Origin: Diplonema papillatum
Lineage: Eukaryota > Euglenozoa > Diplonemea > Diplonemida > Diplonemidae
DNA: 64,000 bases
Direction of reading: 5' to 3'
NCBI GenBank assembly: GCA_030068145.1
Contig: JAPJBO010000948.1
Coordinates: 22,453 to 86,452 of the forward strand
Made by a program: the position numbers and the translations under genes. The first letter of the stretch is position 1. Every line of letters starts with the position of its first letter. The notes under the pieces are model-generated. The model made no database searches and was not told the origin of the DNA. It saw only the letters and a program-made list of their open reading frames with translations. Shown in pieces: positions 48,683-57,944 of the stretch.

Positions 48683-51600
48683 TTACCACTTTTTATGCTT
48701 CCAGAGCCCAGGGGTTTCGGCCTCTTCCTCTCCAGGTTCCATGCCAGGCTTCAGACACAATTTGTCACAGATTTCGAGAAATGTCTCATTTGTTCTCTCA
48801 TATCCTCCGATGTCGCGCATTCTTCCCAGATAACTGCGAATTTTTGGATACTCGTCGAGAAGCATCAAATAGTCTAGCCCGTCGACCTGGGTTGAAAGTG
48901 ATTGAATGTATAAGAAGTAGTCGAATGATATGATCTATAATATGGTCCATCAAGTGGGGTAGGGCAGGGGGCGCACTAAGGATTGGGGGGTGCAACGGGC
49001 AACGTCAACGTCTGCTAAATTTGGAAGGGGGGGGGGGGGGGGGGGGGGGTACACGGTGCACTAGTCATTAGGAATTCAGCGTTCTTACTAGTAAAATTAC
49101 TAGTGAAAATGTCTTACTAGTGCCACTAGTCATTCTTTCTAGTGCCACTAGTCATTCTTACTAGTGGCACTAGTCATTCTTACTAGTGGCACTAGTAAGA
49201 ATGACTAGTGCACTAGTAAGAATGACTAGTGCACTAGTAAGAATGACTAGTGCACTTGTCATTTTTGCTAGTGTTTTACACAGTAAAGTCCATTTTTAGG
49301 CGGTGGATATGGTGTGGGTGTACGACCCACGCTCGAATACTGTTCCGCGGGTTCGTCCTGCCGCTGTTGTGCACGCAGCAACATGAATGGTGAACACAAC
49401 AGGTTGCCGAGAAGAACAAGTGAATGGGATAAGCATGGCCCGAAGTCTGGGGTGTGATGGGTGGGGAATTGCAAGAACACGTGTTTGGAATGGGTATGTG
49501 CTCAGGGTGTGATGGGTGGGGGAGGGGGGAACAACGGAAGAAAGGGCCATGTGGCATAGAGTGCTGAATTCAGAGGAGGTAAGACTACCTTCCACCCGTG
49601 TGGGCATCGCGCATGTGGGCATCCCTTCTGCGTGCATCGGCGAACCTTTGCATGCACAGGGGGCAGGTCTTCTTGTCAAGCTTCTCAGCATGAACGTACA
49701 GCAGGTGTTGGGTCAGCCCGCCCTTGCGAACTGTCTTTTTGCACGATGGACATTGCGTTGTGCATTCGCAGGTGACTGTAGGGCGGTGGTGTGCGTCGTA
49801 GTGTGCGAAGAGGCCGTGGATTCGCGTGTAGCTCTTCTGGCTGATAATACACCCGTGCTCGCTGCTCTCGTTTTCAGGGTCGGTTGTGCTGCTGTCCGCA
49901 TCGTCATCCTCCTCCTCATCGGAAGTCGGGTTGTTGTGCCACGGCTTCTCGTTGCAAATGCAAATCTTGAGAAGAACACCTTCACGAGCAGGACTGCTAC
50001 GAAACTTCTGTCCCCATCGTTCAGTTCTCCGGCATACGTGGGCACCCAAACCAGCCCTTCGGAGGCGGGCCTCCAGGTTTTCTGCGGCTTGCTTCCACAC
50101 CGTACTTCGTGCAGTGATGCACTTGCAAAGAAATATGGTGTCGTACTGGTACAGGTGTGGGAGGGGATTGCGACACGCGGGCGCGAGGTCAGGCGCAAAC
50201 CCTCGCGGCGCGCTTCGCTTCGTGTCCAGGCTCTTGAGGTGCTTTGTCTGCAGCTCGATTTCCTGGAAGTCTCGTTCCATTGTCTTCTGGGACGTGCAGG
50301 CGGACCACCTTTTGCGCTCACCGTTCATCTGCATCCTCTTCTACCCGACTAGCATCCGGAAGTGTCCGGATCATGAGCCATAGCATGCCCTTCACATCGT
50401 GCAAGGCTGGTGTGATGACATGCGCTGGTTCCGTGATACGGGCAGCAATGTTGCAGTGGAAGCCCTGCGCATGCATTTCCTGGATGCTAAGCCGTTTGCA
50501 TCTGTGCAGGTGTGCCAACCGCGTCTCAATGCAGGTTGCACAAAAGGCACTTCGGTGCCCGCCACCGCCCACGCCTCGAAAGAGCGACCACAATTCTGCG
50601 TGGTCACCACCAAACACAAATCGACTCAGAGGAATGATTGCATTGTTCTTGCGGAACGTACTTTCCTGAATAGCGCTCAGATGCGGCAGGCAGCTGAAGA
50701 TCCACCATGAGTGGAAGGCAGGCTTCCGCTTATCGCACTCAGTAAGAAACCGCGTCGCCTTGAGGTCCCCGGACAGTCCAACAGCAAGACGCTGCCTCCC
50801 TGTTGCCCCACGGAAGGCGTTGCCTGGTTTGTACGCGTCCATTGTCACAACCACTGCGGGTGGGCAGCCACCCTGCTCCAGTGGAAACTTGGACAGCAGG
50901 AACGAACTTGCCTTCGGGGTATCCCCGACCAACTCGTCGGCCATCGCCTGCAACCCTGCTTCGCGTGCAGCAAGGATGTTGTGGAGGACAGCCCCGGGGT
51001 CGGGCCAAGCTCGCCATTCACTGCTGTAGAGAGCCTGCATAGACATGCCGAATCGCATTCTGTTCCCTGCAATGATGGCACCGATAGCGCGCGCTGTCGG
51101 TGCATGGTATGCATCCATTGTTGTTTTCCCCTGCGGTGTTTCGTGAGTGACAAGGCTGCGTACGAGAATCATACTACACAAAGTTACGTGCGAACTATTG
51201 CAACGCGCCCCATCCTCTGGCCCAAGTGCACTCGCTGGTGAACAATGTGGAACCACCAGGATACTTTATGAACCACCAGGCCCCGACTCCTGTCCATCAG
51301 GGATGCCAGTGTCTTCGTCAACAGTATTCGTCATCGTCAACAGGACTACTCCCAACAAAAAACAAAATGAGCATGTGTTGACGATGATGTCAGCCCTGAT
51401 GGACAGGAGTCGGGGTCTCGGCCAGAGAGGAGGGCGCGTTGCAATAGTTCTTACGTAGTATGATACTCGTACGGTCCCACATCGCCAGCCTTGAAACACC
51501 GCAGGGGGAAAACAACAATGGATGCATACCATGCACCGACAGCGCGCGGTGGCATCATTGCAGAGAACAGAATGCGCTTCGGCATGTCTATGCCTCAGTG

Positions 51601-54600
51601 TGCCCAGCTGGGCTCGCTAATTAATAGCGAACTTGGCCTGACCATGCGGCTGTCCTACAACACCCTTGCTGCACGCGAAGCAGGGTTCAAGGCGATGGCC
51701 GACGAGTTGGTCGGGGATACCCCGAAGGCAATTTCGTTCCTGTTGTCCAAGTTTCCACTGGAGCAGGGTGGCTGCCCACCCGCAGTGGTTGTGCCAATGG
51801 ACGCGTACAAACCAGGCAACGCCTTCCGTGGGGCAAAAGGGGGCAGCGTCTTGCTGTTGGACTGTCCGGGGACCTCAAGGCGACGCGGTTTCTTACTGTG
51901 TGCGATAAGCGGAAGCCTGTCTTCCACTCATGGTGGATCTTCGGCTGCCTGCCGCATCTGAGCGCTATTCAGGAAAGTACGTTCCGCAAGAACAATGCAA
52001 TCATTCCTCTGAGTCGATTTGTGTTTGGTGGTGACCACGCAGAATTGTGGTCGCTCTTTCGAGGCGTGGGCGGTGGCGGGCACCGAAGTGCCTTTTGTGC
52101 AACCTGCATTGAGACGCGGTTGGCACACCTGCACAGATGCAAACGGCTTAGCATCCAGGAAATGCATGCGCAGGGCTTCCACTGCAACATTGCCGCCCGT
52201 ATCACGGAACCAGCGCATGCCATCACACCAGCCTTGCACGATGTGAAGGGCATGCTACGGCTCGTGATCCGGACACTTCCGGATGCTAGTCGGGTAGAAG
52301 AGGATGCAGATGAACGGTGAGCGCAAAAGTGGTCCGCCTGCACGTCCCAGAAGACAATGGAACGCGACTTCCAGGCAATCGAGCTGCAGACAAAGCACCT
52401 CAAGAGCCTGGACACGAAGCGAAGCGCGCCTGACCTCGCGCCCGCGTGTCGCAATCCCCTCCCACACCTGTACCAGTACGACACCATTTTGCAAGTGCAT
52501 CACTGGACGAAGTACGGTGTGGAAGCAAGCCGCAGAAAACCTGGAGGCCCGCCTCCGAAGGGCTGGTTTGGGTGCCCACGTATGCCGGAGAACTGAACGA
52601 TGGGGACAGAAGTTTCGTAGCAGTCCTGCTCGTGAAGGTGTTCTTCTCAAGATTTGCATTTGCAACGAGAAGCCGTGGCACAACAACCCGACTTCCGATG
52701 AGGAGGAGGATCAGGACGAGGATGACGATGCGGACAGCAGCACAACCGACCCTGAAAACGAGAGCAGCGAGCACGGGTGTATTATCAGCCAGAAGAGCTA
52801 CACGCGAATCCACGGCCTCTTCGCACACTACGACGCACACCACCGCCCTACAGTCACCTGCGAATGCACAACGCAATGTCCATCGTGCAAAAAGACAGTT
52901 CGCAAGGGCGGGCTGACCCAACACCTGCTGTACGTTCATGCTGAGAAGCTTGACAAGAAGACCTGCCCCCTGTGCATGCAAAGGTTCGCCGATGCACGCA
53001 GAAGGGATGCCCACATGCGCGATGCCCACACGGGTGGAAGGTAGTCTTACCTCCTCTGAATTCAGCACTCTATGCCACATGGCCCTTTCTTCCGTTGTTC
53101 CCCCCTCCCCCACCCATCACACCCTGAGCACATACCCATTCCAAACACGTGTTCTTGCAATCCCCCACCCATCACACCCCAGACTTCGGGCCATGCTTAT
53201 CCCATTCACTTGTTCTTCTCGGCAACCTGTTGTGTTCACCATTCATGTTGCTGCGTGCACAACAGCGGCAGGACGAACCTGCGGAACAGTATTCGAGCGT
53301 GGGTCAGACACCCACACCATATCCACCGCCTAAAAATGGACTTTACTGTGTAAAACACTAGCAAAAATGACAAGTGCACTAGTCATTCTTACTAGTGCAC
53401 TAGTCATTCTTACTAGTGCACTAGTCATTCTTACTAGCGCCTCACAAGGGGGGGGGTGTGGGGGTGTTTTATTTCTGGAAGGGTTCGGTTTTGGGGTCGG
53501 TTTCGGGTTCGGTTTCCAAATCTAATTCTGGAAGGTTCGGTTTCGGGTTCGGTTTTGGGTTCGGTTTTCAGATTTAATTCTGGAAGGTTCGGTTTTGGGG
53601 TCGGTTTTGGGTTCGGTTTTCAGATTTAATTCTGGAAGGTTCGGTTTCGGGGTCGGTTTTCGGTTCGGTTTTTGGTTCGGTTTTGGGTCCAAAATTTGGA
53701 CCCAGAATTTGGGTTCAAAATTTTGGTCAAAATTTTTGGTCAAAAATTATTGGTCAAAATTTTTGGTCGAAAATTTCTGGTCAAAATTTTTGGTCGAAAA
53801 TTTTTGGTCAAAATTTTTAGTCGAAAATTTTTGGTCAAAAATTTTTGGTCAAAATTTTTGGTCGAAAAATTTTGGTCGAAAAATTTTGGTCAAAAATTTT
53901 AGTCGAAAATTTTTGGTCAAAAATTTTGGTCGAAAATTTTCCCGACTACCAATTTCTGCTTCCCTGGAGACAGTATTTGTTACAGCTAAAAAGAACGTTG
54001 TTGGCAGCGGTTTAACCAGAACCCAGGTGTGTAGGTTAAATCGCACAAACAACAAGTGAAGTTAACCGTGCCTCCATCCATCAAGAGCTGCGCCTCAACC
54101 ATTCTTCGAACCTTTCACTTGGAACGTGTAGTGCAAGGTGAACATCACGAACCCGAACCTGAAACGTTGCGCGCCCCCCTAGCAAACTAAAACTGGCTGC
54201 ATGTACGGATCAGTCAGTTACCTGGCTCAGTACACAACTTTAGAACGAAGGCGCAACCATTGAGAAGCAATTCTCCATCGTCAACTTATGTGCTGAGGTA
54301 CCTGGCTTTAGAAAACCCGCCAGATGACATCAAACCTACTCCAGAGCAAACAGAAACTGAACAGAGCAAACTGAAAATTAGTTTGTACTTTCTTCTAGCT
54401 TTCATTCGATACGTTTTGCAATAGTCCCGCAAATACACACAGCAGATCAAAGAAAGGGGGGCAAGGTGGAAAATGCAGATCAAACGGGAGTAGAATGTGC
54501 ACACGCTTATCCGACTCTTGACTTACTATGCCGTGTTCTGAAAGCTGTCGAGGGGCCCCTCCATAGGTTCTCGCATGATTCGTTCGCCTTTGTAACACTA

Positions 54601-57600
54601 TCCGTTTGTAGTACGCTTCGCAATTGTGTTCTTGCACTCTAGCCGAATGGCGGGTGGCGGATTTCCGCGCTCGGGCGCAAGACACAATTATGCTGCTTTT
54701 GCAGTGCAAGCCGAACCCGGTTCGCGACTTCGGTTGCGGTAAAGTGTTACAAGGTCTTCGGCTTTCAGATCCGGATACGCGTATGCAACAGATAGTTAGA
54801 GGTCACTTGAAGGATACCCGTGTGCAGCATTCGAAAGAGTTTGCGTATCTGGAGTCTTTTTTTTTGGGGGGGGGAAACCCTTTTGACCCGATATTTTAGT
54901 GTTATTTTTTGAGAAGATTTTCGAAACATCCCGAAGATATTCGTCGTCGTCGAATCCTGATATTCGTCCAGCATAGTTGTCGTCCAGGTTACTGACCGTG
55001 AGAAGGGGTTCCAAGTACATGCTGTCAATTCTGTCTGAGTGCGCGACGCAGTTTACTGATAGCCACCGCGTGCCTTCTGTGCCACGTTTACTTGCTGACC
55101 GGTGCTAACGTTGTAGAAGGCCCACCTATCAGCCTGAGTTCAGCTCCACAAGGTTCGTTTCGTTAAGGCAACTCATGATCACTTCGGTGTGAGGGATTAG
55201 TCCTGTTAGAAACTACGTGTGGGCGCCTGCTCCGTTGCGTGGTCTTCTCTCCGTACAGCGTTCCACGTCTGGAAGGTCCTTGCGTTCAGTTCGCGCTTCC
55301 TGTGGGCACAAAGACAGTTGATGACTTCAGGAAGGAATCAGCCATTCTTGCGTGATGTAATGTATAATATTATATATAGCTGCACATTCCGTCTGTTGCC
55401 ACCTTGCCTTGGGTTGTTAGCCCACCGTCCTCCCCGGTTCTGGGTTCGGTTCCGAGTTCGGTCTATCGGGTTCGGTTCCGAGTCCGGTTTCCTATCGGGC
55501 ATTGGTTCGGTTCTGGGTTCGGTCTATCAGGCACTGGTTCGGTTTCGTGGGTCGGCTTCCCGGTTCGGTTTCGGTTCAGTTTCGGGTTCGGTTTTGGGTT
55601 CGGTTTCCAAAACTAATTCTGGATGGTTCGGTTTCGGGTTCGGTTTTGGGTTCGGTTTCCAAAAACTAATTCTGGATGGTTCGGTTTCGGGTTCGGTTTT
55701 GGGTTCGGTTTCCAAAACTAATTCTGGATGGTTCGGTTTCGGGTTCGGTTTTGGGTTCGGTTTCCAAGTTCGGTTTCCAAAACTCATTCTGGAAGGTTCG
55801 GTTTCGGGTTCGGTTCCGAGTCCGGTTTCCTATCGGGCATTGGTTCGGTTCTGGGTTCGGTCTATCAGGCACTGGTTCGGTTTCGTGGGTCGGCTTCCCG
55901 GTTCGGTTTCGGTTCAGTTTCGGGTTCGGTTTTGGGTTCGGTTTCCAAAACTAATTCTGGATGGTTCGGTTTCGGGTTCGGTTTTGGGTTCGGTTTCCAA
56001 AACTAATTCTGGATGGTTCGGTTTCGGGTTCGGTTTTGGGTTCGGTTTCCAAAACTAATTCTGGATGGTTCGGTTTCGGGTTCGGTTTTGGGTTCGGTTT
56101 CCAAGTTCGGTTTCCAAAACTCATTCTGGAAGGTTCGGTTTCGGGTTCGGTTCGGTTTTGGGTTCGGTTTCCAAATCTAATTCTGGAAGGTTCGGTTTCG
56201 GGTTCGGTTTTGGGTTCGGTTTTTTTGGGGTCGGTTTTGGGTTCGGTTTTGGGTTCGGTTTCCAAAACTAATTCTGGATGGTTCGGTTTCGGGTTCGGTT
56301 TTGGGTTCGGTTTCCAAAACTAATTCTGGATGGTTCGGTTTCGGGTTCGGTTTTGGGTTCGGTTTCCAAGTTCGGTTTCCAAAACTCATTCTGGAAGGTT
56401 CGGTTTCGGGTTCGGTTCGGTTTTGGGTTCGGTTTCCAATCTATTCTGGAAGGTTCGGTTTTGGGTTCGGTTTTGGGGTCGGTTTTGGGGTCGGTTTCAA
56501 AACCGAACCCGAAACCGACCCCAAAACCGAACCCTTCCAGAAATAAAACACCCCGACCCGGGGGGAAAATCTTAGTTAGGGGGGGGTCGAATACTAAAAA
56601 AAGTTCCGAGTGGCCGAACAGTAGCAGGATCAAATAGTGGCGTGTTTTGAGACAACCAGACGTGTGTCAAATAACTGTTCTTTTTCGACCCCCCCTTTAC
56701 CGTGTACCATGTACGACTGACTGGCTCCAGTTTGGTAGCCATTTTGTGACCCTGACGAGTCTTCATGGAGAACAAGGCATACCTCGGTTGCAAAGAGAAA
56801 GTCTGCTATACTGAGATGATTGAGTGCAATAAAATCTTGTGATTGCAGAGTAGCTTCAAAGACGTCAAGAATTGGCCTAACCGTCGAAAGCCCCTCACTT
56901 GCTATCGTTGGTCGATCCTCGCAAAATGCAAAAAAAGTCGGGGCGAAGCAAGCAGTTGTGAGATTGCGAACGAGAGAGTGGTGCCGTCCGATGTACTCGT
57001 CTATTTTTGCTGCCTCCTTGGCATCAATCGGCGCAAGTGTTTTGTCTTCTGCGCTGAGATGCTTCAGAATCGCACTGCTTTCCGACAATGACAGGTTTTC
57101 CCCATCAGTGAGAAACGGGACGGTGCATGTTGGAGTCAAGGCGCGGAACTTTGAGCTATTCTGCTCACCTGCCACCAGGTCAACAAGCTGAAGCTTAAAA
57201 GGCTTCTTTGCGTAGTAAAAGTACCATTCAACTGAACGCGAGGGTTGACTTACTGGGTGTGCATACAAAACAAGCCTGCCTCGTGCCAAATGCCGAGGGG
57301 TAGCTACTGTCGGGCTCAGAACTGAAGCTTCAGGATCAGAACACACAGTAGCACTAGCTTCCACATGAATCGGTTCGACTGGATAGCAAGGTGAACGAGG
57401 CGAACGAGGCGACCTCGCTCCCGTAGTTGGTGACTTGTGCACTGGGGAACAGGGGTCGAGTTTCCCGTTCTTGGCAGCTGTGTTGCTATTTTGTTCTCGT
57501 GCAGGCTTCGAATCTCGAAGTAAGCTACTAGCCTTCGGTGGGGGCTTTTGAGCTGGCTTCGGCGACTTTAGGTCTTTCGTCCCCGTAGGCACTACCTGCA

Positions 57601-57664
57601 ACGCGCCACCAGTTGCCTTCGCGGAAGAAGGTGGTTGCTTCGGTTTGCTATCCGTACAACCCAT
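48683..57664 (-). CDS. GST with N-terminal myristoylation-type extension (two exons)
   Basis: Exon 1 57664-56783 (294 codons), exon 2 48886-48683 (68 codons including TAA), joined in phase 0 across a 7.9-kb intron; 361 residues. I chose the ATG at 57664 because it gives MGCTDSK, a good N-myristoylation/palmitoylation signal (Gly2, Cys3, Ser6, Lys7) that would place the protein on a membrane. Residues 10-140 are a Pro/Lys/Ser-rich, probably disordered linker. The GST part follows: VSQPSRSV (Ser kept), TVPFL, SESSAILKHL, YIGRHHSLVRNL, HLSIADFLFATE, then VDGLDYLMLLDEYPKIRSYL in exon 2. The C-terminus ends EEAETPGLWKHKKW. The splice point matches GST-A. The membrane-anchor role is inferred from the motif only. 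Confidence 0.87.
49027..49056 (+). repeat. Poly(G) tract next to palindromic transposon
   Basis: Run of about 23-26 G, just before ACACGGTGCACTAGTCAT at the outer end of the palindrome. A similar run precedes ACACGACGCACTTGTCAT at 61141-61175. Confidence 0.9.
49066..49270. repeat. Left terminal array of ACTAGT palindromes
   Basis: About nine units of the type CACTAGTCATTCTTACTAGTG in both orientations, centred on ACTAGT or GCACTAGTGC. The matching array is at 53355-53440. Confidence 0.9.
49585..50334 (-). CDS. C2H2 zinc-finger ORF of palindromic transposon, left arm
   Basis: Begins with the segment MNGERKRW...KTMERDFQEIELQTKH that is continuous with the transposase in the 61-kb relative, so this is the C-terminal part of that protein, now in another frame. 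It ends with an acidic run SDEEEDDDADSS and two or three C2H2 fingers: CPSCKKTVRKGGLTQHLLYVH and CPLCMQRF...HMRDAH, possibly preceded by a CECTTQC knuckle. Such fingers usually bind transposon ends. It overlaps the transposase ORF by 17 bases, at the point where about 110 residues are missing compared with the 61-kb copy. Confidence 0.7.
   Translation of the reverse strand: MQMNGERKRWSACTSQKTMERDFQEIELQTKHLKSLDTKRSAPRGFAPDLAPACRNPLPHLYQYDTIFLCKCITARSTVWKQAAENLEARLRRAGLGAHVCRRTERWGQKFRSSPAREGVLLKICICNEKPWHNNPTSDEEEDDDADSSTTDPENESSEHGCIISQKSYTRIHGLFAHYDAHHRPTVTCECTTQCPSCKKTVRKGGLTQHLLYVHAEKLDKKTCPLCMQRFADARRRDAHMRDAHTGGR
50318..51118 (-). CDS. Transposase-like protein, left arm, internally deleted
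   Basis: 266 codons from an ATG at 51118 (MDAYHAPTARAIGAI), chosen because it matches the start of the 61-kb relative (MDAPTVRAIGQLI). Conserved blocks: VVTMDAYKPGNAFRG, ATGRQRLAVGL, FHSWWIFSCLPHLSAIQ, FGGDHAELWSLFRGVG, FCATCIETRLAHLHRC, SIQEMHAQG and TPALHDVKGML. The arrangement GGD, then a Cys/His cluster, then LHxVxG recalls several eukaryotic DDE transposases; candidate acidic residues are the Asp of MDAYKPG, the Asp of GGDH and the Asp of LHDVKG. The family assignment is inference. The frame ends where the segment of about 110 residues present at 61 kb is deleted. Confidence 0.65.
   Translation of the reverse strand: MDAYHAPTARAIGAIIAGNRMRFGMSMQALYSSEWRAWPDPGAVLHNILAAREAGLQAMADELVGDTPKASSFLLSKFPLEQGGCPPAVVVTMDAYKPGNAFRGATGRQRLAVGLSGDLKATRFLTECDKRKPAFHSWWIFSCLPHLSAIQESTFRKNNAIIPLSRFVFGGDHAELWSLFRGVGGGGHRSAFCATCIETRLAHLHRCKRLSIQEMHAQGFHCNIAARITEPAHVITPALHDVKGMLWLMIRTLPDASRVEEDADER
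51518..52320 (+). pseudogene. Transposase-like protein, right arm, frameshifted
   Basis: Mirror copy of the left-arm gene. It starts at the ATG at 51518 and is open to about residue 110 (PMDAYKPGNAFRGAKGG). It then changes frame and resumes at 51898 with CDKRKPVFHSWWIFGCLPHL through TPALHDVKGML to the same end. It keeps the segment CAQLGSLINSELGLTMRLS, which resembles the 61-kb protein and is scrambled in the left arm. Confidence 0.7.
52304..53044 (+). pseudogene. C2H2 zinc-finger ORF, right arm
   Basis: Mirror of 49585-50334. One base is missing after GAGCGCAAAAG relative to the left arm, and other small deletions occur, so the start is out of frame. The acidic run is longer (EEEDQDEDDDADSS), and the C-terminal fingers CPSCKKTVRKGGLTQHLLYVH-like and CPLCMQRF...HMRDAH are intact. 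Confidence 0.65.
53355..53440. repeat. Right terminal array of ACTAGT palindromes
   Basis: Four units of GCACTAGTCATTCTTACTAG, ending in CTAGCGCCTCACAAGGGGGGGG, again with a G run at the outer edge. Confidence 0.88.
53700..53945 (+). repeat. (AAATTTTTGGTC)n array
   Basis: About 17 units of 13-16 bp (TGGTCAAAATTTT or TGGTCGAAAATTTT). The central AAAATTTT is self-complementary. Confidence 0.9.
53950..55430. other. Unique core of the satellite element
   Basis: No domain-bearing ORF. A minus-strand frame near 54796-55020 reads as ordinary protein (YLEPLLTVSNLDDNYAGR) and follows a CAG, but it cannot be tied to the GST gene, whose exons already join without a gap. Confidence 0.4.
55436..56500 (+). 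repeat. 52-bp GGTTCGG satellite with larger repeat order
   Basis: Tandem units of about 52 bp (GGTTCGGTTTCGGGTTCGG, then TTTTGGGTTCGGTTTCCAAA, then ACTAATTCTGGAT). Units containing TCCGGTTTCCTATCGGGCAT appear at 55490 and 55830, about 340 bp apart, so the satellite has a higher-order period. All minus frames read NRTxNRTRNRT and all plus frames GFGFGF; these are not genes. Confidence 0.92.
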
Positions 57665-57944
57665 TTGCTCTTGTCCTTTCCACCAACCTAAACCATAGAA
57701 ATTTGCGTTCAATCTGCGTGTAATGCGTGTAAGTACTTGTAGAAAGCCCTTGGCCAACCACCATCATGAAGCCTTTCGCAGGCGTTGCAAAGTGAATCAG
57801 AGTCAAAAAGCTATGAGAGCAAGAGGGGGGCGAAATGCGCTGGCAGTACAGCTTTCCAAAGCAAGAGTCAGGTAGGAACTGGTTGAGAATGCCTTTTTCA
57901 AGACGAGAAGCGACTCGCATGTCGATACCAGCAACTGCGGCTAT

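Larger units (their letters stand above)
49066..53440. mobile_element. Head-to-head palindrome of two transposon copies
   Basis: The left arm (49066-51306) is the reverse complement of the right arm (51394-53440) apart from substitutions and small indels. The loop between CCCCGACTCCTGTCCATCAG and its partner is about 87 bp. Each arm carries the same transposase-like gene, starting near the centre and reading outward, then a C2H2-finger ORF, then arrays of CACTAGTCATTCTTACTAGTG at the outer tip. Each arm keeps short stretches the other has lost, so the arms have diverged since the inversion-duplication. Confidence 0.88.
53461..56554. mobile_element. Satellite-rich element bounded by perfect 55-bp inverted repeats
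   Basis: 53461-53515 and 56500-56554 are exact reverse complements (GGGGTGTTTTATTTCTGG at the outer end, TTCGGGTTCGGTTT at the inner end). Between them lie GGTTCGG satellite repeats on both sides, an AAATTTTTGGTC array and about 1.4 kb of unique sequence (53950-55430) with no recognisable gene. It begins 20 bp beyond the palindromic transposon's right end. Confidence 0.8.
48887..56782 (-). other. GST-B intron (7.9 kb) with two large mobile elements
   Basis: Donor AACCGAG/GTATGC and acceptor ACCCAG/GTCGAC, phase 0. Joining gives FLFATE-VDGLDYL, which aligns without a gap to FLFAPE-VDQLHFP of GST-C, so no intervening exon is missing. The intron contains the head-to-head palindromic transposon pair and the satellite TIR element. 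Confidence 0.85.

Noticed and set aside
49066..49270. CRISPR-like array of ACTAGT repeats
   Set aside because: Units are short palindromes without unique spacers, in a eukaryotic intron, and mirrored at the other end of a transposon.
54765..55028. Extra exon of GST-B inside its 7.9-kb intron
   Set aside because: Exon 1 and exon 2 already join to give a gap-free alignment with the other GSTs, so an extra segment would break the helical domain.
55219..56633. GFGFGF and NRTQNRT repeat proteins
   Set aside because: They are translations of the 52-bp GGTTCGG satellite; every frame gives a similar repetitive product.
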